64,000 bases of DNA from Labia minor (GCA_963082975.1 OY720344.1:77178053-77242052), one strand, 5' to 3'. Counted from the first letter of the stretch, positions 1-10,120 are shown. Notes: a model not told the origin generated them from the letters alone. Made by a program: numbers and translations.

Positions 1-495
1 GCGCGCATACAAACCGCCCGCCACAAGCCACTGATAGGAAAAAGGAAATTGTTATTTATTTATTTTATAATATTAGTAAATGTTAATCGGGATAAGTTAT
101 TAATAGGAATAAATAAATAAAGGATTTAAAACAGGAGTGGTAGAGGGGGGAGAAGGAGTGGAGTACTTGCTTGGTAGAACGTTGAACCCTGAACTGAACT
201 CGGAATTAGATGACAAAAATAAAATTAGAACAATGATCATTATCATTATCACTAATTATACTTATTAATGGGTTCATATACCCATCAGTCTCAGTACCGA
301 GAATTACCAATTAAGGATCCACCGCGCCCACCTTGGTAGCAATTGATCCCAGATGTGCCACATTGTAAAGAGCACTTCAAGATCAGTAAAATGATGTAAA
401 ACTTACCACCAGTTTTAACAAATACCCCAAGGAAAAACGGATGGGAATCAGGAGCGATGCGACACACGTCCGACCAGCGCCGAGTTCACTCACAC
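1..495. other. Intergenic; mixed AT-rich and GC-richer sequence
   Basis: The first 30 bases and about 300-490 are clearly richer in G+C than the surroundings. On the minus strand 480-410 reads open for about 25 codons and ends at a donor-like GGTG|GTAAGT near 408-415, but no protein family is recognisable and the frame runs into the neighbouring inverted-repeat element. No other feature seen. Confidence 0.4.
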
Positions 496-1191
496 ATGAA
501 ATAAGGAATTCTACTTTTAAAAATATCAACGGACATAATAAAAAATTTAAATTTATCTAATATCTATTCATCCTTTTCATATTTTGGTAAAATTTTAAAA
601 TTAATTATATTGACAGGGATAGACACACTTGAAGAAATGTGGTTGCTGCGGCCAAAATCTTTAGAGTTCCGTAGAGCTAAGGAGATAGATAGATAATTCA
701 ATTATATTTCTACCATACTCTAGACTCTAGAGTCTAGAGTGTCATTAAAAGATTTACAAAAATTTTCAGAAGCATTTAAAGTTTATAAAGTTAATAAAAA
801 ATCGAATGCATATTGCATTTGAGGAACAGACAGTCAGACAGTCATTTTCAAAGGGCCAAACGAAAAAGGTTGGACATTTCTTGGGGAGCGGCAGACTTAA
901 TAAATTATTAAAATTTAATAAAATACATGCCTCTTTCAAAGTCCCAAAAAATCAATTCATTGTTATAGCGATTAACTTAATAATATATTAATAACAGTAA
1001 TCAAGTGGCCCGCAAAAAAATTTAAGATGTCAATAAAATAAAATATTGTCAACGATGAAAATTTATCGATAGGAAATATTAAATATTAAATTATTTTTAT
1101 TAAATTAAATCTTTTTTTTTTAAAGAAACAATTTTTTTAAATTTTTTATTATGTCCGTTGATATTTTTAAAAGTAGAATTCCTTATTTCAT
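496..1191. mobile_element. Inverted-repeat (foldback/MITE-like) element, about 0.7 kb
   Basis: Arms at 496-550 and 1137-1191 are reverse complements over about 55 bp; each outer end reads ATGAAATAAGGAATTCTACT. The interior carries no transposase, only a 61-codon reading frame at 806-991 without recognisable content, plus a 24-bp perfect palindrome at 717-740. No clear target-site duplication is visible, so the class (DNA transposon MITE or foldback) is open. The near-identity of the arms argues for a fairly recent insertion or for gene conversion between arms. Confidence 0.6.
717..740. repeat. Perfect 24-bp palindrome
   Basis: The left half reads ACTCTAGACTCT and the right half is its exact reverse complement, with no spacer. 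It contains nested CTCTAGA and TCTAGAG units. It lies in the interior of the 496-1191 inverted-repeat element. Confidence 0.85.
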
Positions 1192-1668
1192 CGAAGCGAT
1201 GAAGCAATTCAATAAGCAAGTTTTTCAAACATGAATGAACTAAAATATTGAATCTTGACACATTTTATTTCTAATTTATTTTCTCTATTATTATTTATAA
1301 TTATTATTATCTTCTAAATTATTACAATTTCATTAATATTAATAAAATAAATGCAAATTTAAATAAAAAATAAATGCAAATAAAATATATCTTATATATA
1401 GTATAAAGTAAAGTATAAATAATAACATTTAATAAATTAACTTAAAAAATTTTTAATACTCATCTCGATAATGCTTAATCAACTTATAACTTATATACTT
1501 ATAATTTATTAATGCTCATATATTTAATGAATAATACATAATACATACATGTCTCTTTCAGGGATTCACAAAATCGTTTCATTTTTATAGCAATTATTTT
1601 AATATATATTTAACTTAACAATAATCAAGTGGCCCACAAAAAGTTTAGGAAACCAATAAAATGATATT
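925..1668 (+). repeat. Direct repeat pair, 925-1053 and 1540-1668
   Basis: Two blocks of about 125 bp share the order 'ATACATGYCTCTTTCA', 'CAAATCRNTTCATT', a short AT-rich run, then 'AATCAAGTGGCCC' and a run of A. The first copy lies inside the inverted-repeat element, the second outside it. They are probably two diverged copies of one short interspersed repeat; the class is not recognisable. Confidence 0.55.
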
Positions 1669-1677
1669 GTAGTGATA

Positions 1678-1790
1678 GCAATCGAAACCTTGTGTATTTT
1701 TTTGAATAAATTTACAATAACAAATATCAATATGTGGTTTTATTTACAAAATTCCCTTATAAATAAAAATAGCCACCAAAGTTGTTATAA
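1678..1790 (+). repeat. Diverged copy of the 37.3-kb repeat (GCAATCGAAACSTTG family)
   Basis: It begins GCAATCGAAACCTTGTG and continues into AATAAATTTACAATAACAAA, then a TATGTGGTTT block and 'CCACCAAAG'. The same order occurs in the right arm of the palindrome at 37,349-37,460. It is probably the 3' end of a retroelement (a Penelope-like or LINE tail is possible), but no coding part is attached, so the class is unassigned. Confidence 0.55.
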
Positions 1791-1975
1791 TTTCATGTAG
1801 ATTTATATTAATATATATAACCAATTAATCAAGTATCAAGAATAAATTAACAACCACTATTTTAAAAATAAACTGGATCTTTTTTTATAATTAGTTTATA
1901 ATTTTAAAATACATTACCTATTAATATTAACAATTAATAATAATAAAATATTTTTAAAGAACCTTTAGGCTAGTT

Positions 1976-2236
1976 CAGCGGTTCTCAATCTGAGGGCCGC
2001 GTTCCCCTTGGGGGGGGGGGGGGGGGGCGTGAGCACATTCTAGGTGGTCGCGAGCATATCAACTTTTGATAATTTTGTTGTAAAAAAAAGGTAAGATGAT
2101 TTTGTGGACATTTCCGATTTTTTTTCAATTTTTTTCAAAATGGTCTAAAAAAAAGGTCAGATGATTTTGCGATACTCTGAAACAGGGGGGAATAACCTCG
2201 TTCTAAGGGGGGCGCAGAGCCTGAAAGGTTAAGTAA
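1976..2236. mobile_element. hAT-like non-autonomous fragment with G18 tract
   Basis: The left end CAGCGGTTCTCAA is the typical short terminal inverted repeat of hAT elements. The right end (CTGAAAGGTTAAG) is a decayed counterpart. No transposase frame is present. An 18-base run of G (2010-2027) lies inside; such a run is prone to slippage and may be miscounted in the assembly. No 8-bp target duplication could be found, in keeping with an eroded right end. Confidence 0.5.
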
Positions 2237-3964
2237 TGTTATAATAATTGATTTAAAAATATTTATTTAAAACTAATATATATAGGGTAATATATTTATA
2301 AATATTATAAATGATTAATAAATAATAAAAATGTAGTAAATTTGATTTTAAAAAATAAATGTTTATTTAAAATGAGAAAAATAATAATATAAGTATAATA
2401 ATAAAACACTATAAAAAAATCATTACTTGAAAATTTTTTAATACAGTTGTTTGCATTTTCACTTTTTTTTCTTTAAAAAATAAAAATTGATAAATTAACT
2501 TTGAATTTAAATATTATCCCAGGTAATAAAATGCATAAGAGGGACATAATTACTTTCACGGTGGTCTTGTTTTTTTAACCATCATATACAAAAATAAACA
2601 TATAAATAAATAAATAAATAAACTTTTTAATTCTTTTACGCTAATTGTTTCTCATTTTTTCATTTGTTTCAGGTGAGTGTTTCATCCCAAGCTAAAAGCT
2701 TCTCATTTGTATCCAAGCAATTCATTAAATGGTCTTATTGTTAAGTATACTTATTTTTTTTAATATCAATTCATACGGATTGGATTATACATCATTTGCT
2801 TCAGGCAATTGTTTTCTTTCATCTCTAATAAACCATTAAAAGTAAATGTAGAGTTAAACTAGTTAAACTAATGAACATGAAATGCATTTAGTTTATTTCA
2901 TATAATTATTAGTTTAAGCATATTTTTTTCTTTATTTATAAGAAGAAAACTTTCTAGTCAGTCATTATGTTCTTGTTAATATACTCGTATATATATATAT
3001 ATATATATATATGTGAAAAACACTCCAACTCCCGTAAACCCTTTTTTCTCTGATAAGCCTTCTTATGAAATTATTATGAGGAATTGGAAAAAATAAGTAA
3101 ATTGATATTATATTTCAACCTAAATTGTATGAATTGAAATGTTGATATATATTATTTATTTATTTCAAAATAGTAATATAATGTATAATGTAATACAAAA
3201 CATAATGAAAATAGGTCTGGGATATCAACAATTCTCATTCTTATTTTGTCAACAGAGATTTTTTTTAATTTATAACATATGGAAACTGAATATTGGCCCC
3301 TCTGAATAAAAATAATTTATTAATTGCTGATTTATTATTTAAAGGAATAATATACTTTAAAAATTTATTTAATTTATTTGATTTTGATATGTTTATATTA
3401 TATAAATTGAAATGTTGATTTACGGTTTTTTTGATAAATTTAAAAAATTTCTATGAGTCTTTTTTAATATTATTATGTAATTACATAAAACAGAAATAAC
3501 AATGAATTATGTTAATACATTGTTGTTCGTTCATTGTTCTTTGCTCATCTAGATTTGTACATTATAAAACTAAATATTTTAATCTAATTGTGCATTTAGC
3601 ATCCAACAATCAATTTAATCATCAATTTTATCAATTTAATTAAATCAAGACCATAATGATTTTCTGTTTTAGATTTTGTTTTTTCTAATTTTTGATTAAT
3701 TATATTATATTATCAATTATTAAATAATTTCTATTTTATTTTATTTTTAAAATATAATTTATTTATGATTTTTTTTTTAAATTTTATTCAAATTGAATCG
3801 CAATTTAGTAATTTATTTAAACATATTTATTTCTAATTCTCTAAATGATTATTTTTTTTAATTTATTTATTATTACAATCTAACTACTAGTGTAACTAAT
3901 AAGTAATTTTATTTTAATACATTAAATTACTTATACATTACATCCCCATATTCATATAGGTTTG
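2237..3964. other. AT-rich intergenic DNA
   Basis: Holds poly-A/T runs, (TA)n at 2989-3012 and a CAGGTGAGT stretch near 2670 that could serve as splice acceptor or donor but has no coding support. Nothing else seen. Confidence 0.5.
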
Positions 3965-5765
3965 TTTTCCTTATTTGTTTTTTATCCTGGTGCAATTTTA
4001 GATTTATTTTCTGTCTTAATTATTTCCTGAGAGAATTTCTTTAATTGTGGTCGGTGGTATTTTATATTGATCATCTTTAAGTTCAATATATTCTAAGGGT
4101 TGTTCATTTAAATTTTTCGAGTTTGGTTTAAAATTATTACTTAAATAATAAGTTGGCTTTGTGCCTTGATTATCTTTAATACATTTATTTTGTGAATGCT
4201 TAAGTGGAGCTGCTTGTTGGATGGGACATTTTAGAGTTTTAGTAGCTTTCCACAGTGGAGTTTTCGGCTGTCAGTTGACTAAGATAGGTTTGCATAGTTA
4301 TTGCTTTGTGACTTTGTATTTCAGCATTTAGTCGGCGAGTAATTCGATTCCAGGCTGTTTTATGTACTGATATTCGCGTTAGTTGCCATTTTTTTCTTGC
4401 CTTTCTTTTCTCCCGTATCAGATGAATAATTTAACGAGGGTAATTTATTCCATCCACTTTTGTTTTTATTTCCGGGGTGTTGTTCCATGCTGGATTTGGT
4501 ATGTTTACAACTAATTTATTTATTTCAGTTTCAAGGTCTTCTGGGGTTTCAATTTGATTTGATAGTTCAAATTTTCGAGCCAGTTCTATTCTAAAACTTG
4601 TCCAGTCTGTCCTTTTGTTGACGAGTATGGGGCTATGGGGTTTCTGTATTGGGTCCTCACCTATCGTGAGAATAATTGAATTATGATCAGAGCTCAATTC
4701 ATTATTTTCCTCTATCAATGTATAATTTGAGGGTATATTCTTGGTGATAAAGAAATCTATCAAATCTGGTTGTTTATTTGAATCTGTGGGCAAGTAGGTA
4801 GGCCTACCTGTCGAAAAGACGCTACAATTATTTATATTAATAACTCTCAAAAGCGCTGCACCTTTAGTAGTGATCAGTCTGAAACCCCAGTTAGTATGTT
4901 TAGAGTTGAAGTCACCTCCAAGGATGAATCGATTTCCAAGTTGTTTTAGCATAAAGTCATATCATCTACTTTGTGTCTAGGTGGGCAATATATGCTCGCT
5001 ATTGTAAGAGGATATCTTTTGGTTTTAATTTTTATTGATGTTATATTTGAACTTTTTCTATTTGCAATTTAAAGTCCATGCAATGTTTAATATTTTTTTT
5101 ATTAAAATTCCATTTCCTCTTAACGTCCTCTTAACAGGGTGGTGTAAGTGATAAAAATTATAACTATATTGTTTCCCGAGTGGCGTGTGTTTCAGATATA
5201 AGACATATATCAATCTTATTTATTTCCATCACTACCTGAAGCTCATCACTTTTCCGCAAGATTCCATTAGCGTACCAGGCGATTATTGTAAGATTATTAA
5301 TGTTTCCTTGTTAGGTTTATTTTCAATTTTTTCCAATCGATAGTTTATGCTGTTGTATTCTTGTTGTTCTTCTAATTGATTTAGTTTAGTTATAATATCT
5401 TACAACATTTTTTCTACTGGATTTGATGAAGGCAATACTTTTTGAGCTGCTTTTAAATAACTCTTTTTCTTGTTGTGTGTTTGATTCATTCAATTTTGTG
5501 TTCACTTTTTGATCATTAATTTGTTGTTATTGTATATCTTTGTTTATCATTATTATCTCTGGGGCCTTAGATTTGTTTTGTTTATTGCGGAGATCTTGTA
5601 ACTCCATGGCTATTTTACATCCTCGATAGCTTGCTGGATGATCACCGTTACAATTTACGTTAGTCTGGTTTCTTTTGGTTTAATGCACTCTTCTGTAAGG
5701 TGGTTTTGAGCATCCTTTACTCAACGCGGCATCCGCATGCAGTACCTTTGTGTATGCCTAAAGGT
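3965..5765 (-). mobile_element. Jockey-like LINE fragment (ORF1 zinc knuckles, endonuclease, start of RT region)
   Basis: Read on the minus strand the element starts near 5765 with the end of an ORF1-type protein: QNHLTEECIK followed by NCNGDHPASYRGCK, the C-x2-C / GDHPA / RGC pattern of Jockey ORF1 zinc knuckles. An apurinic endonuclease follows: 'ANGI..K..EL' and 'IDICLISETHA' near 5290-5170, then a 173-codon open stretch (4952-4431) with GDFNSKHTNWG, PDLIDFF and SSDHNSI, the catalytic and structural motifs of the exonuclease/endonuclease/phosphatase fold. The linker to reverse transcriptase is seen at 4430-4000 (TAWNRITRRLN, LWKATKTLKCP). The RT domain itself is missing, and several stops and frameshifts break the rest, so it is a dead, 5'- and 3'-truncated copy. 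It lies upstream of the Ser/Thr-rich exon run, opposite in strand. Confidence 0.85.
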
Positions 5766-6016
5766 TTGACACTTAAATGATTATTAAATACTAAATATTA
5801 AATATTTCCGCAATTATTTATTTATCTTAATATTAAATCAGTATTAGCCATCATTAACGAAAATTTAAAGTAAAGTGATGAGTCAATGAATATAAAATTA
5901 ATAAAGTTAATTATCTATTATTAATTTATTTATTTTTCTACTTTCATAATGTATTGTACATGTATTTTGTATCATCATAACATAAACACTACTTAATTTA
6001 TCTATGAACTATTTAG

Positions 6017-6126
6017 GTGAAAAACAGCGATGTACTAAACATGAACTTTTAGAGAATTTAGAAGTCACTTCGACCCCTAACAGTCCTGTTACTACAAGCC
6101 TTCTTTTATTGATTCTCCTAACCTAA
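6017..6126 (+). CDS. Exon-like unit 0 of the Ser/Thr-rich repeated-exon gene
   Basis: After an acceptor (CTATTTAG|GTGAA) this stretch reads, in the same entry phase (1) as the later exons, GEKQRCTKHELLENLEVTST followed by PNSPVTTS and a short Leu/Ile-rich run to TAA at 6124-6126. 'ELLENLEVTSTP' matches VLIEDLRVTPTP, VLLEELKVTPTT and DILEDLKTSPTT of the exons downstream, so it is a paralogous exon. No good donor follows (the equivalent position lacks GT). It is therefore either an alternative last exon with a hydrophobic tail or a decayed exon that is skipped. Confidence 0.45.
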
Positions 6127-6315
6127 AATTAATTTTGATATTCTTAGTTGGTTTGTAGTTTTTTGTATCTTAATATATCTAAAAATATATCTAGCAAGTT
6201 GTTATTTAATTCTAAATATTATTAAGAATTATACATTGAATTGTTATCATATTTAATTAACTTATTTTTGAGAAGATGAATTTGTTAAGCTAAAGGAAAT
6301 GATCTATCTCTTCAG

Positions 6316-6705
6316 GAAATAAGGGGGAAGACAGTAATTCTGTGCTAATAGAAGATTTACGTGTTACTCCGACTCCCGAAATTCCTGTTGATACTCCACC
6401 CCTTTTAAATCGAGAAGATATTCCAAATCCAGGAAGCCCTGCTGCTACTCCAACCCCAAATAATCCAACACCAGAAAATTCTGGTAATACTTCAACATCA
6501 GAAAATTCTGGTAGTACTTCAACATCAGAAAATTCTGGTGGTTCATCAACATCAGAAAATTCTGACGGTACTTCAACATCAGAAAATTCTGGTGGTTCTT
6601 CAACATCAGATAATTCTGGTGGCACTTCACCATCAGAAAATTCTGGTGATACTCAAACCTGTGGAAGCCCTGATGGGACTAGAACCCCAGATAGCCTTCC
6701 TTCAA
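6316..6705 (+). CDS. Exon A of a Ser/Thr/Asn-rich repeated-exon gene (mucin-like)
   Basis: Internal exon of 390 nt between acceptor TCTCTTCAG (ending 6315) and donor TTCAA|GTAAGC (6706). It enters and leaves in phase 1. It begins NKGEDSNSVLIEDLRVTPTP, then Pro/Thr-rich sequence, then about seven tandem copies of a nine-residue unit (TSTSENSGG and variants) and ends DGTRTPDSLPSS. The whole 130-codon exon is open. The composition (Ser, Thr, Asn, Gly, Pro) suggests an extracellular, possibly O-glycosylated stalk; no enzyme domain, membrane segment or signal peptide is visible in these exons. The following exons share its N-terminal motif, symmetrical phase and spacing, so this is one gene built by exon duplication. 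The 5' end, promoter and signal sequence are not identified; they may lie upstream of the LINE or in unrecognised small exons. The family is unknown to me. Confidence 0.65.
6465..6654 (+). repeat. 27-bp tandem repeat inside exon A (about 7 copies)
   Basis: The unit ACTTCAACATCAGAAAATTC plus TGGTGGT recurs about seven times in frame, with variation mostly at the Gly-Ser/Gly-Gly/Gly-Asn junction. Every copy keeps the reading frame, which argues for coding constraint. The minus-strand reading frames over this block are its mirror and not genes. Confidence 0.8.
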
Positions 6706-6912
6706 GTAAGCCTAAATTATTTTTAATAAAATTTTCTCTTGGTTCTTTTCTAATAACTTGAAAAAAATAAAGTAAATAATAATTTAAATTAAAATTTTGA
6801 TAATTAAATTACTAAATCATTGCATATTTAAATCAATCATTTAATGTATTTGCATTTTATCAAAATAAATAAATATGATATAACTAAAAACGTAATCTCT
6901 TTATCGACTTAG
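6706..6912 (+). other. Predicted intron 1 (207 nt)
   Basis: GTAAGC donor and TCGACTTAG acceptor; the interior is AT-rich with no other signal. Confidence 0.55.
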
Positions 6913-7014
6913 GTGAACCACGGGAAGTTACCACTTCTGTCCTTTTAGAAGAATTAAAGGTTACTCCAACTACTGATAACACTAGTAGTAGAAGTATTAG
7001 GTCTTCTGTTGAAA
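6913..7014 (+). CDS. Exon B of the Ser/Thr-rich repeated-exon gene
   Basis: A 102-nt exon between CTTAG|GTGAACC and GAAA|GTAAAT, phase 1 in and out. It reads GEPREVTTSVLLEELKVTPT followed by TDNTSSRSIRSSVE. The block 'VTTSVLLEELKVTPTT' is the closest relative of exon C 'ATTSDILEDLKTSPTT'. The exon is a multiple of three with symmetrical phase, so it can be skipped or duplicated without breaking the frame. The donor is weaker than the other two. Probably a linker module of the same protein as exon A. Confidence 0.6.
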
Positions 7015-7158
7015 GTAAATAATAATTTTATTCAAAATATTGAAATTTAAATAATTTCATATTTCAATAATTAGAGTTTCCAATAAATTAAATATTTGTA
7101 TCTTGTAAAATTACATATACGGAATTATGACTAAACATAAATATATTTATCTACTTAG

Positions 7159-7272
7159 GTGATACACAAGAAGCCACTACTTCTGACATTTTAGAGGATT
7201 TAAAAACCTCTCCAACTACTAATAACTCCAGTAGTGGTAGTAGTAATAATAGTGATAGCAGAAATTGTTCTG
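7159..7272 (+). CDS. Exon C of the Ser/Thr-rich repeated-exon gene
   Basis: A 114-nt exon between CTACTTAG|GTGATAC and TTCTG|GTAAGT (strong donor), phase 1 in and out. It reads DTQEATTSDILEDLKTSPTT, then an Asn/Ser/Gly-rich run with codons AGT/AAT repeated, ending RNCSG at the junction. Intron lengths on either side are 144 and about 744 nt. It is homologous to exon B over its first 26 residues and diverges into low complexity afterwards, as exons A and B also do. Confidence 0.6.
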
Positions 7273-7467
7273 GTAAGTCTACTTATAAATTTATTTCTTA
7301 ACCTTCTAATTGTCTTCTTCTTTTATCTTGAAGTGCTGTTAGAAAAAGTTTTCTTATAATATTGAAAAAGTACTCTTAAAAAATAAAAATCCTCATAAAT
7401 CTAAAATTAAATGTGTAATCAGAAGAATACGGATCCATGAATATTGTATATCTAATATTATTAATAT

Positions 7468-7665
7468 GTATCTATCTAGCTATCTCTGTTCTTGGCCGCA
7501 TTAACCACCATTTCTGTGTCCCTATCCTGGACTATTATATAGCCATCCAACGCCTACCCTCTGCCATCTTTTTCATGTCCCTTCCTGACGTTTCCTAATC
7601 GGTCTCCCCACAAATATATTTTTAGCCATTATTTCCTCTCCCATTCTAGCTACGTGTCCTATTAA
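7468..7665 (-). mobile_element. LINE 3'-end fragment in the last predicted intron
   Basis: The minus strand reads GHVARMGEE, then GRPIRKR, then 'VQDRDTEMVVNAAKNRDS' in shifted frames, the usual C-terminal 'GHVxRM...GRPxxRW...AQDR' tail found after the reverse transcriptase of many arthropod LINEs, followed by a TAGA-type simple tail. It matches the fragment at 49,288-49,462 (same 'CATGGCTAGAATGGGAGAGG'-type core), so both are 5'-truncated copies of one family. Frameshifts mark it as dead. Confidence 0.65.
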
Positions 7666-8016
7666 TATGTATATTATATATATTAATATATGTATATATA
7701 ATAATATATATCTCTTCAATATATATCTTATAACATTTTTTTAAAACTAAAATTATATTTAATTAAATATTTTTAAAGATATTTATTACTTGTTAAGATT
7801 TTTAGGGAAAACATTAATTGTGATACATTAATTAGTATATTTACTAATAAATTTCCAAAAAAAAATTTTCATTAATGAAATTGGAAAGAACATATTATAG
7901 GTTTATGTACTTTATGAAAAAATTTTCTATTTTATTACAATTTTAATAACATTTTAAAATAAACTTATATTATAAAAAATAATTGAATTTTACATAAAAA
8001 TGTTTTTCAATTTCAG

Positions 8017-8096
8017 GACTTTTTAGAAATATTTATAGTGAATTAATTAATAGTCATTCATTTATAAAATTATTGTACATAGAAATAAATAAATAA
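8017..8096 (+). CDS. Possible last exon of the Ser/Thr-rich gene
   Basis: A good acceptor (TTTTTCAATTTCAG ending 8016) is followed, in the phase left by exon C, by an open reading of 26 residues (GLFRNIYSELINSHSFIKLL then YIEINK) to TAA at 8094-8096. An AATAAATAAATAA run overlaps the stop and could serve as polyadenylation signal. It shows no similarity to the other exons. In sequence this AT-rich 26 open codons can occur by chance, so the assignment rests on phase and acceptor. Confidence 0.35.
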
Positions 8097-9640
8097 GCAC
8101 TTTAAACTAATCATGCAATTCAATTTTCTATAAATATTCATTTTATCCAATTAAAATTTTAACAAGTTAACTTAAAAAGAATATTTCAAATATTTATGCT
8201 CACACTGATTTTTATTAATTCTTATTTATAATATATTATAATCGATTAAAAAGAATAAAAATAAAACATAACAGGAGCAAATAATTTCACTGTTAATAAA
8301 TTCTCTTGTCAAGATTCGACGCCTTCTCAAAAATAAATTTACCTTTCGTTACTCCACACAGTCATCTGTTATTCTTTCGCGTTATGGGTCCCATATATAT
8401 ATATATGTAAAGAACAGGTGGACTAACGGACCCTCCCCTCAACTGACAAATAAATAATCCCTGAATCCAGATTAGCATTCTGGATAAGGTATGAATGTTC
8501 CATTAAACAAAACCAATTTAGTAACATGTCAGACAAATGGGCAAATATCTTAGGGCATTGGATATATAAATCAATACTTTTTTCAACAACGATAAAAATA
8601 GTTAGTTTATATTACAATACAAAACTATAGGGATTTGTTTTTAAATTTTAAACAGATTATTTTGATTTATAGATATATTGTACATATATTACTTCGGGAT
8701 TTGTCGAAAATTATAAGAAATTTATTATTATTATTAAATCATAATCATGCTATTTTTACCTATCATAATATTAATAATAATAAGGGATAGGTAAAATTTT
8801 GCCATTGCCAAGAAAAACAACTGTTAAGATGAAAAGAGAGGAAAATAATAATAATTATAATAATAATCCATAATAATTTTACTATCAATATTATATATTT
8901 TTAAATGGATTTTAATATTAATAATTATAGTATGCAATAATGACTAGTGTCCAGTATATTTCATTATAAAAATAAATATATTAGAATCTATCACCTTTAA
9001 AATGAAATTATATTTCTTTAGACGAGTGGTCGCCAAAATTTCTATCGTGATTTTGGTACCAGTAGTCAATAGCAATGATTTCTTTAGAATTGTAAATTAC
9101 TTTTAGTCTATAATAAAATTGAAATAAATTAAGGGCTTTGAAAACAAATCGAAATGAAATTCGATACCAATGTATTGCAAATTAAGTGATGATATAATGG
9201 ATATGTTGAAATTTTCAAGAAGCTAGTATAATAAACTTCTTTCACTTATTAAAATTATATAACAAGTAATTTTAATTTTAGTTATTAGACGTTTTTCAGT
9301 TATTAAAATTTAGGTGAATGATATACAAATCTTTTTTTTTAGATTTTGTGTTTCAAATTCAGAATATTTGTAAATAGAATTGATGAAATTGTGTGAGAGA
9401 AGATTAGTGATAAGTTTACTAATATGGAATCAACAGATGGAAAATCAAAATACATAGTGGGCTGTCAATTAAATTTACGGCAAATGGGATAAGATAAAAA
9501 TTGAATTGATCTTCATAATGTTATATGAAAATCACCTTTAAAGTATTTTGGAATTAAGAAATTTTGTCAAATTATAGTTAATTTACAGCAAACAAAAAAT
9601 AAATAAATATTTTATTTTAAAATTGAATTTTTAATTATTT
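8097..9640. other. AT-rich intergenic DNA
   Basis: A slightly GC-richer patch at 8380-8480 follows a short TA run. No open frame, RNA gene or repeat end could be supported. Confidence 0.45.
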
Positions 9641-9649
9641 CTTTAAATT

Positions 9650-10120
9650 AAAGGAGTGATTATAAGCTCAGAATTGATATGAATAGTCATGTCATCCCTT
9701 CCAGTTCAAACCTGACAACACAGACATCATTATATTTTTCTTTTGTCGGACTGGGGAATTTTATAGACCCTACAAATATCTCCATTGGTTGCGTTGTCAT
9801 GGAAACAGGTTCTCCCATAAAGCCTACTGTTTATTGACGGTCCGATCACCAGGGGGCCGCACGTTTCGGCCCCGGCACCCACCAGACTCAGTAATTTATA
9901 ACTTAATTTGGATGTGGTCAGAGAGACCGAGTCACGCCTCTGCACGCGTGCCAGAACAGAAATCTTTTATTATCTAGTTGAAAAAAATGTGGATGCATTT
10001 TACCGTCGGGGTCAAATTTCATCTCAAGTTGCTCCAATTTATTTGACGATCGCAGAAATGTTTCATTGCGTGGCTATTTATTCATTTAATATGCTCTGAC
10101 AAGTATTTTTGACGACATTT
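9650..10120. promoter_or_regulatory. GC-richer island with X-box and CTCF-like core
   Basis: GTTGTCATGGAAAC at 9793-9806 is a near-perfect palindromic RFX X-box. ATTGG (inverted CCAAT) lies at 9784-9788, nine bases upstream; NF-Y and RFX sites are often paired in promoters. TCACCAGGGGGCCGC at 9846-9860 contains 11 bases (CACCAGGGGGC) that fit the CTCF core. Two overlapping short plus-strand frames (61-63 codons) have no recognisable content. The island is probably a promoter, enhancer or boundary; motif identity is seen, function is inferred. Confidence 0.4.

Noticed and set aside
410-480. Minus-strand exon ending at GGTG|GTAAGT
   Set aside because: About 25 open codons without family resemblance; the frame extends into an inverted-repeat element, so coding use is unlikely.
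6290-6633. Minus-strand frames of 62 and 111 codons with EFSDVE-type repeats
   Set aside because: They are the reverse reading of the 27-bp repeat in exon A; the plus strand has splice sites, matching phases and paralogous exons.
6538-6726. Second plus-strand frame with repeated His-Gln motifs over exon A
   Set aside because: Out-of-frame reading of the same tandem repeat; not in the phase shared by the other exons.
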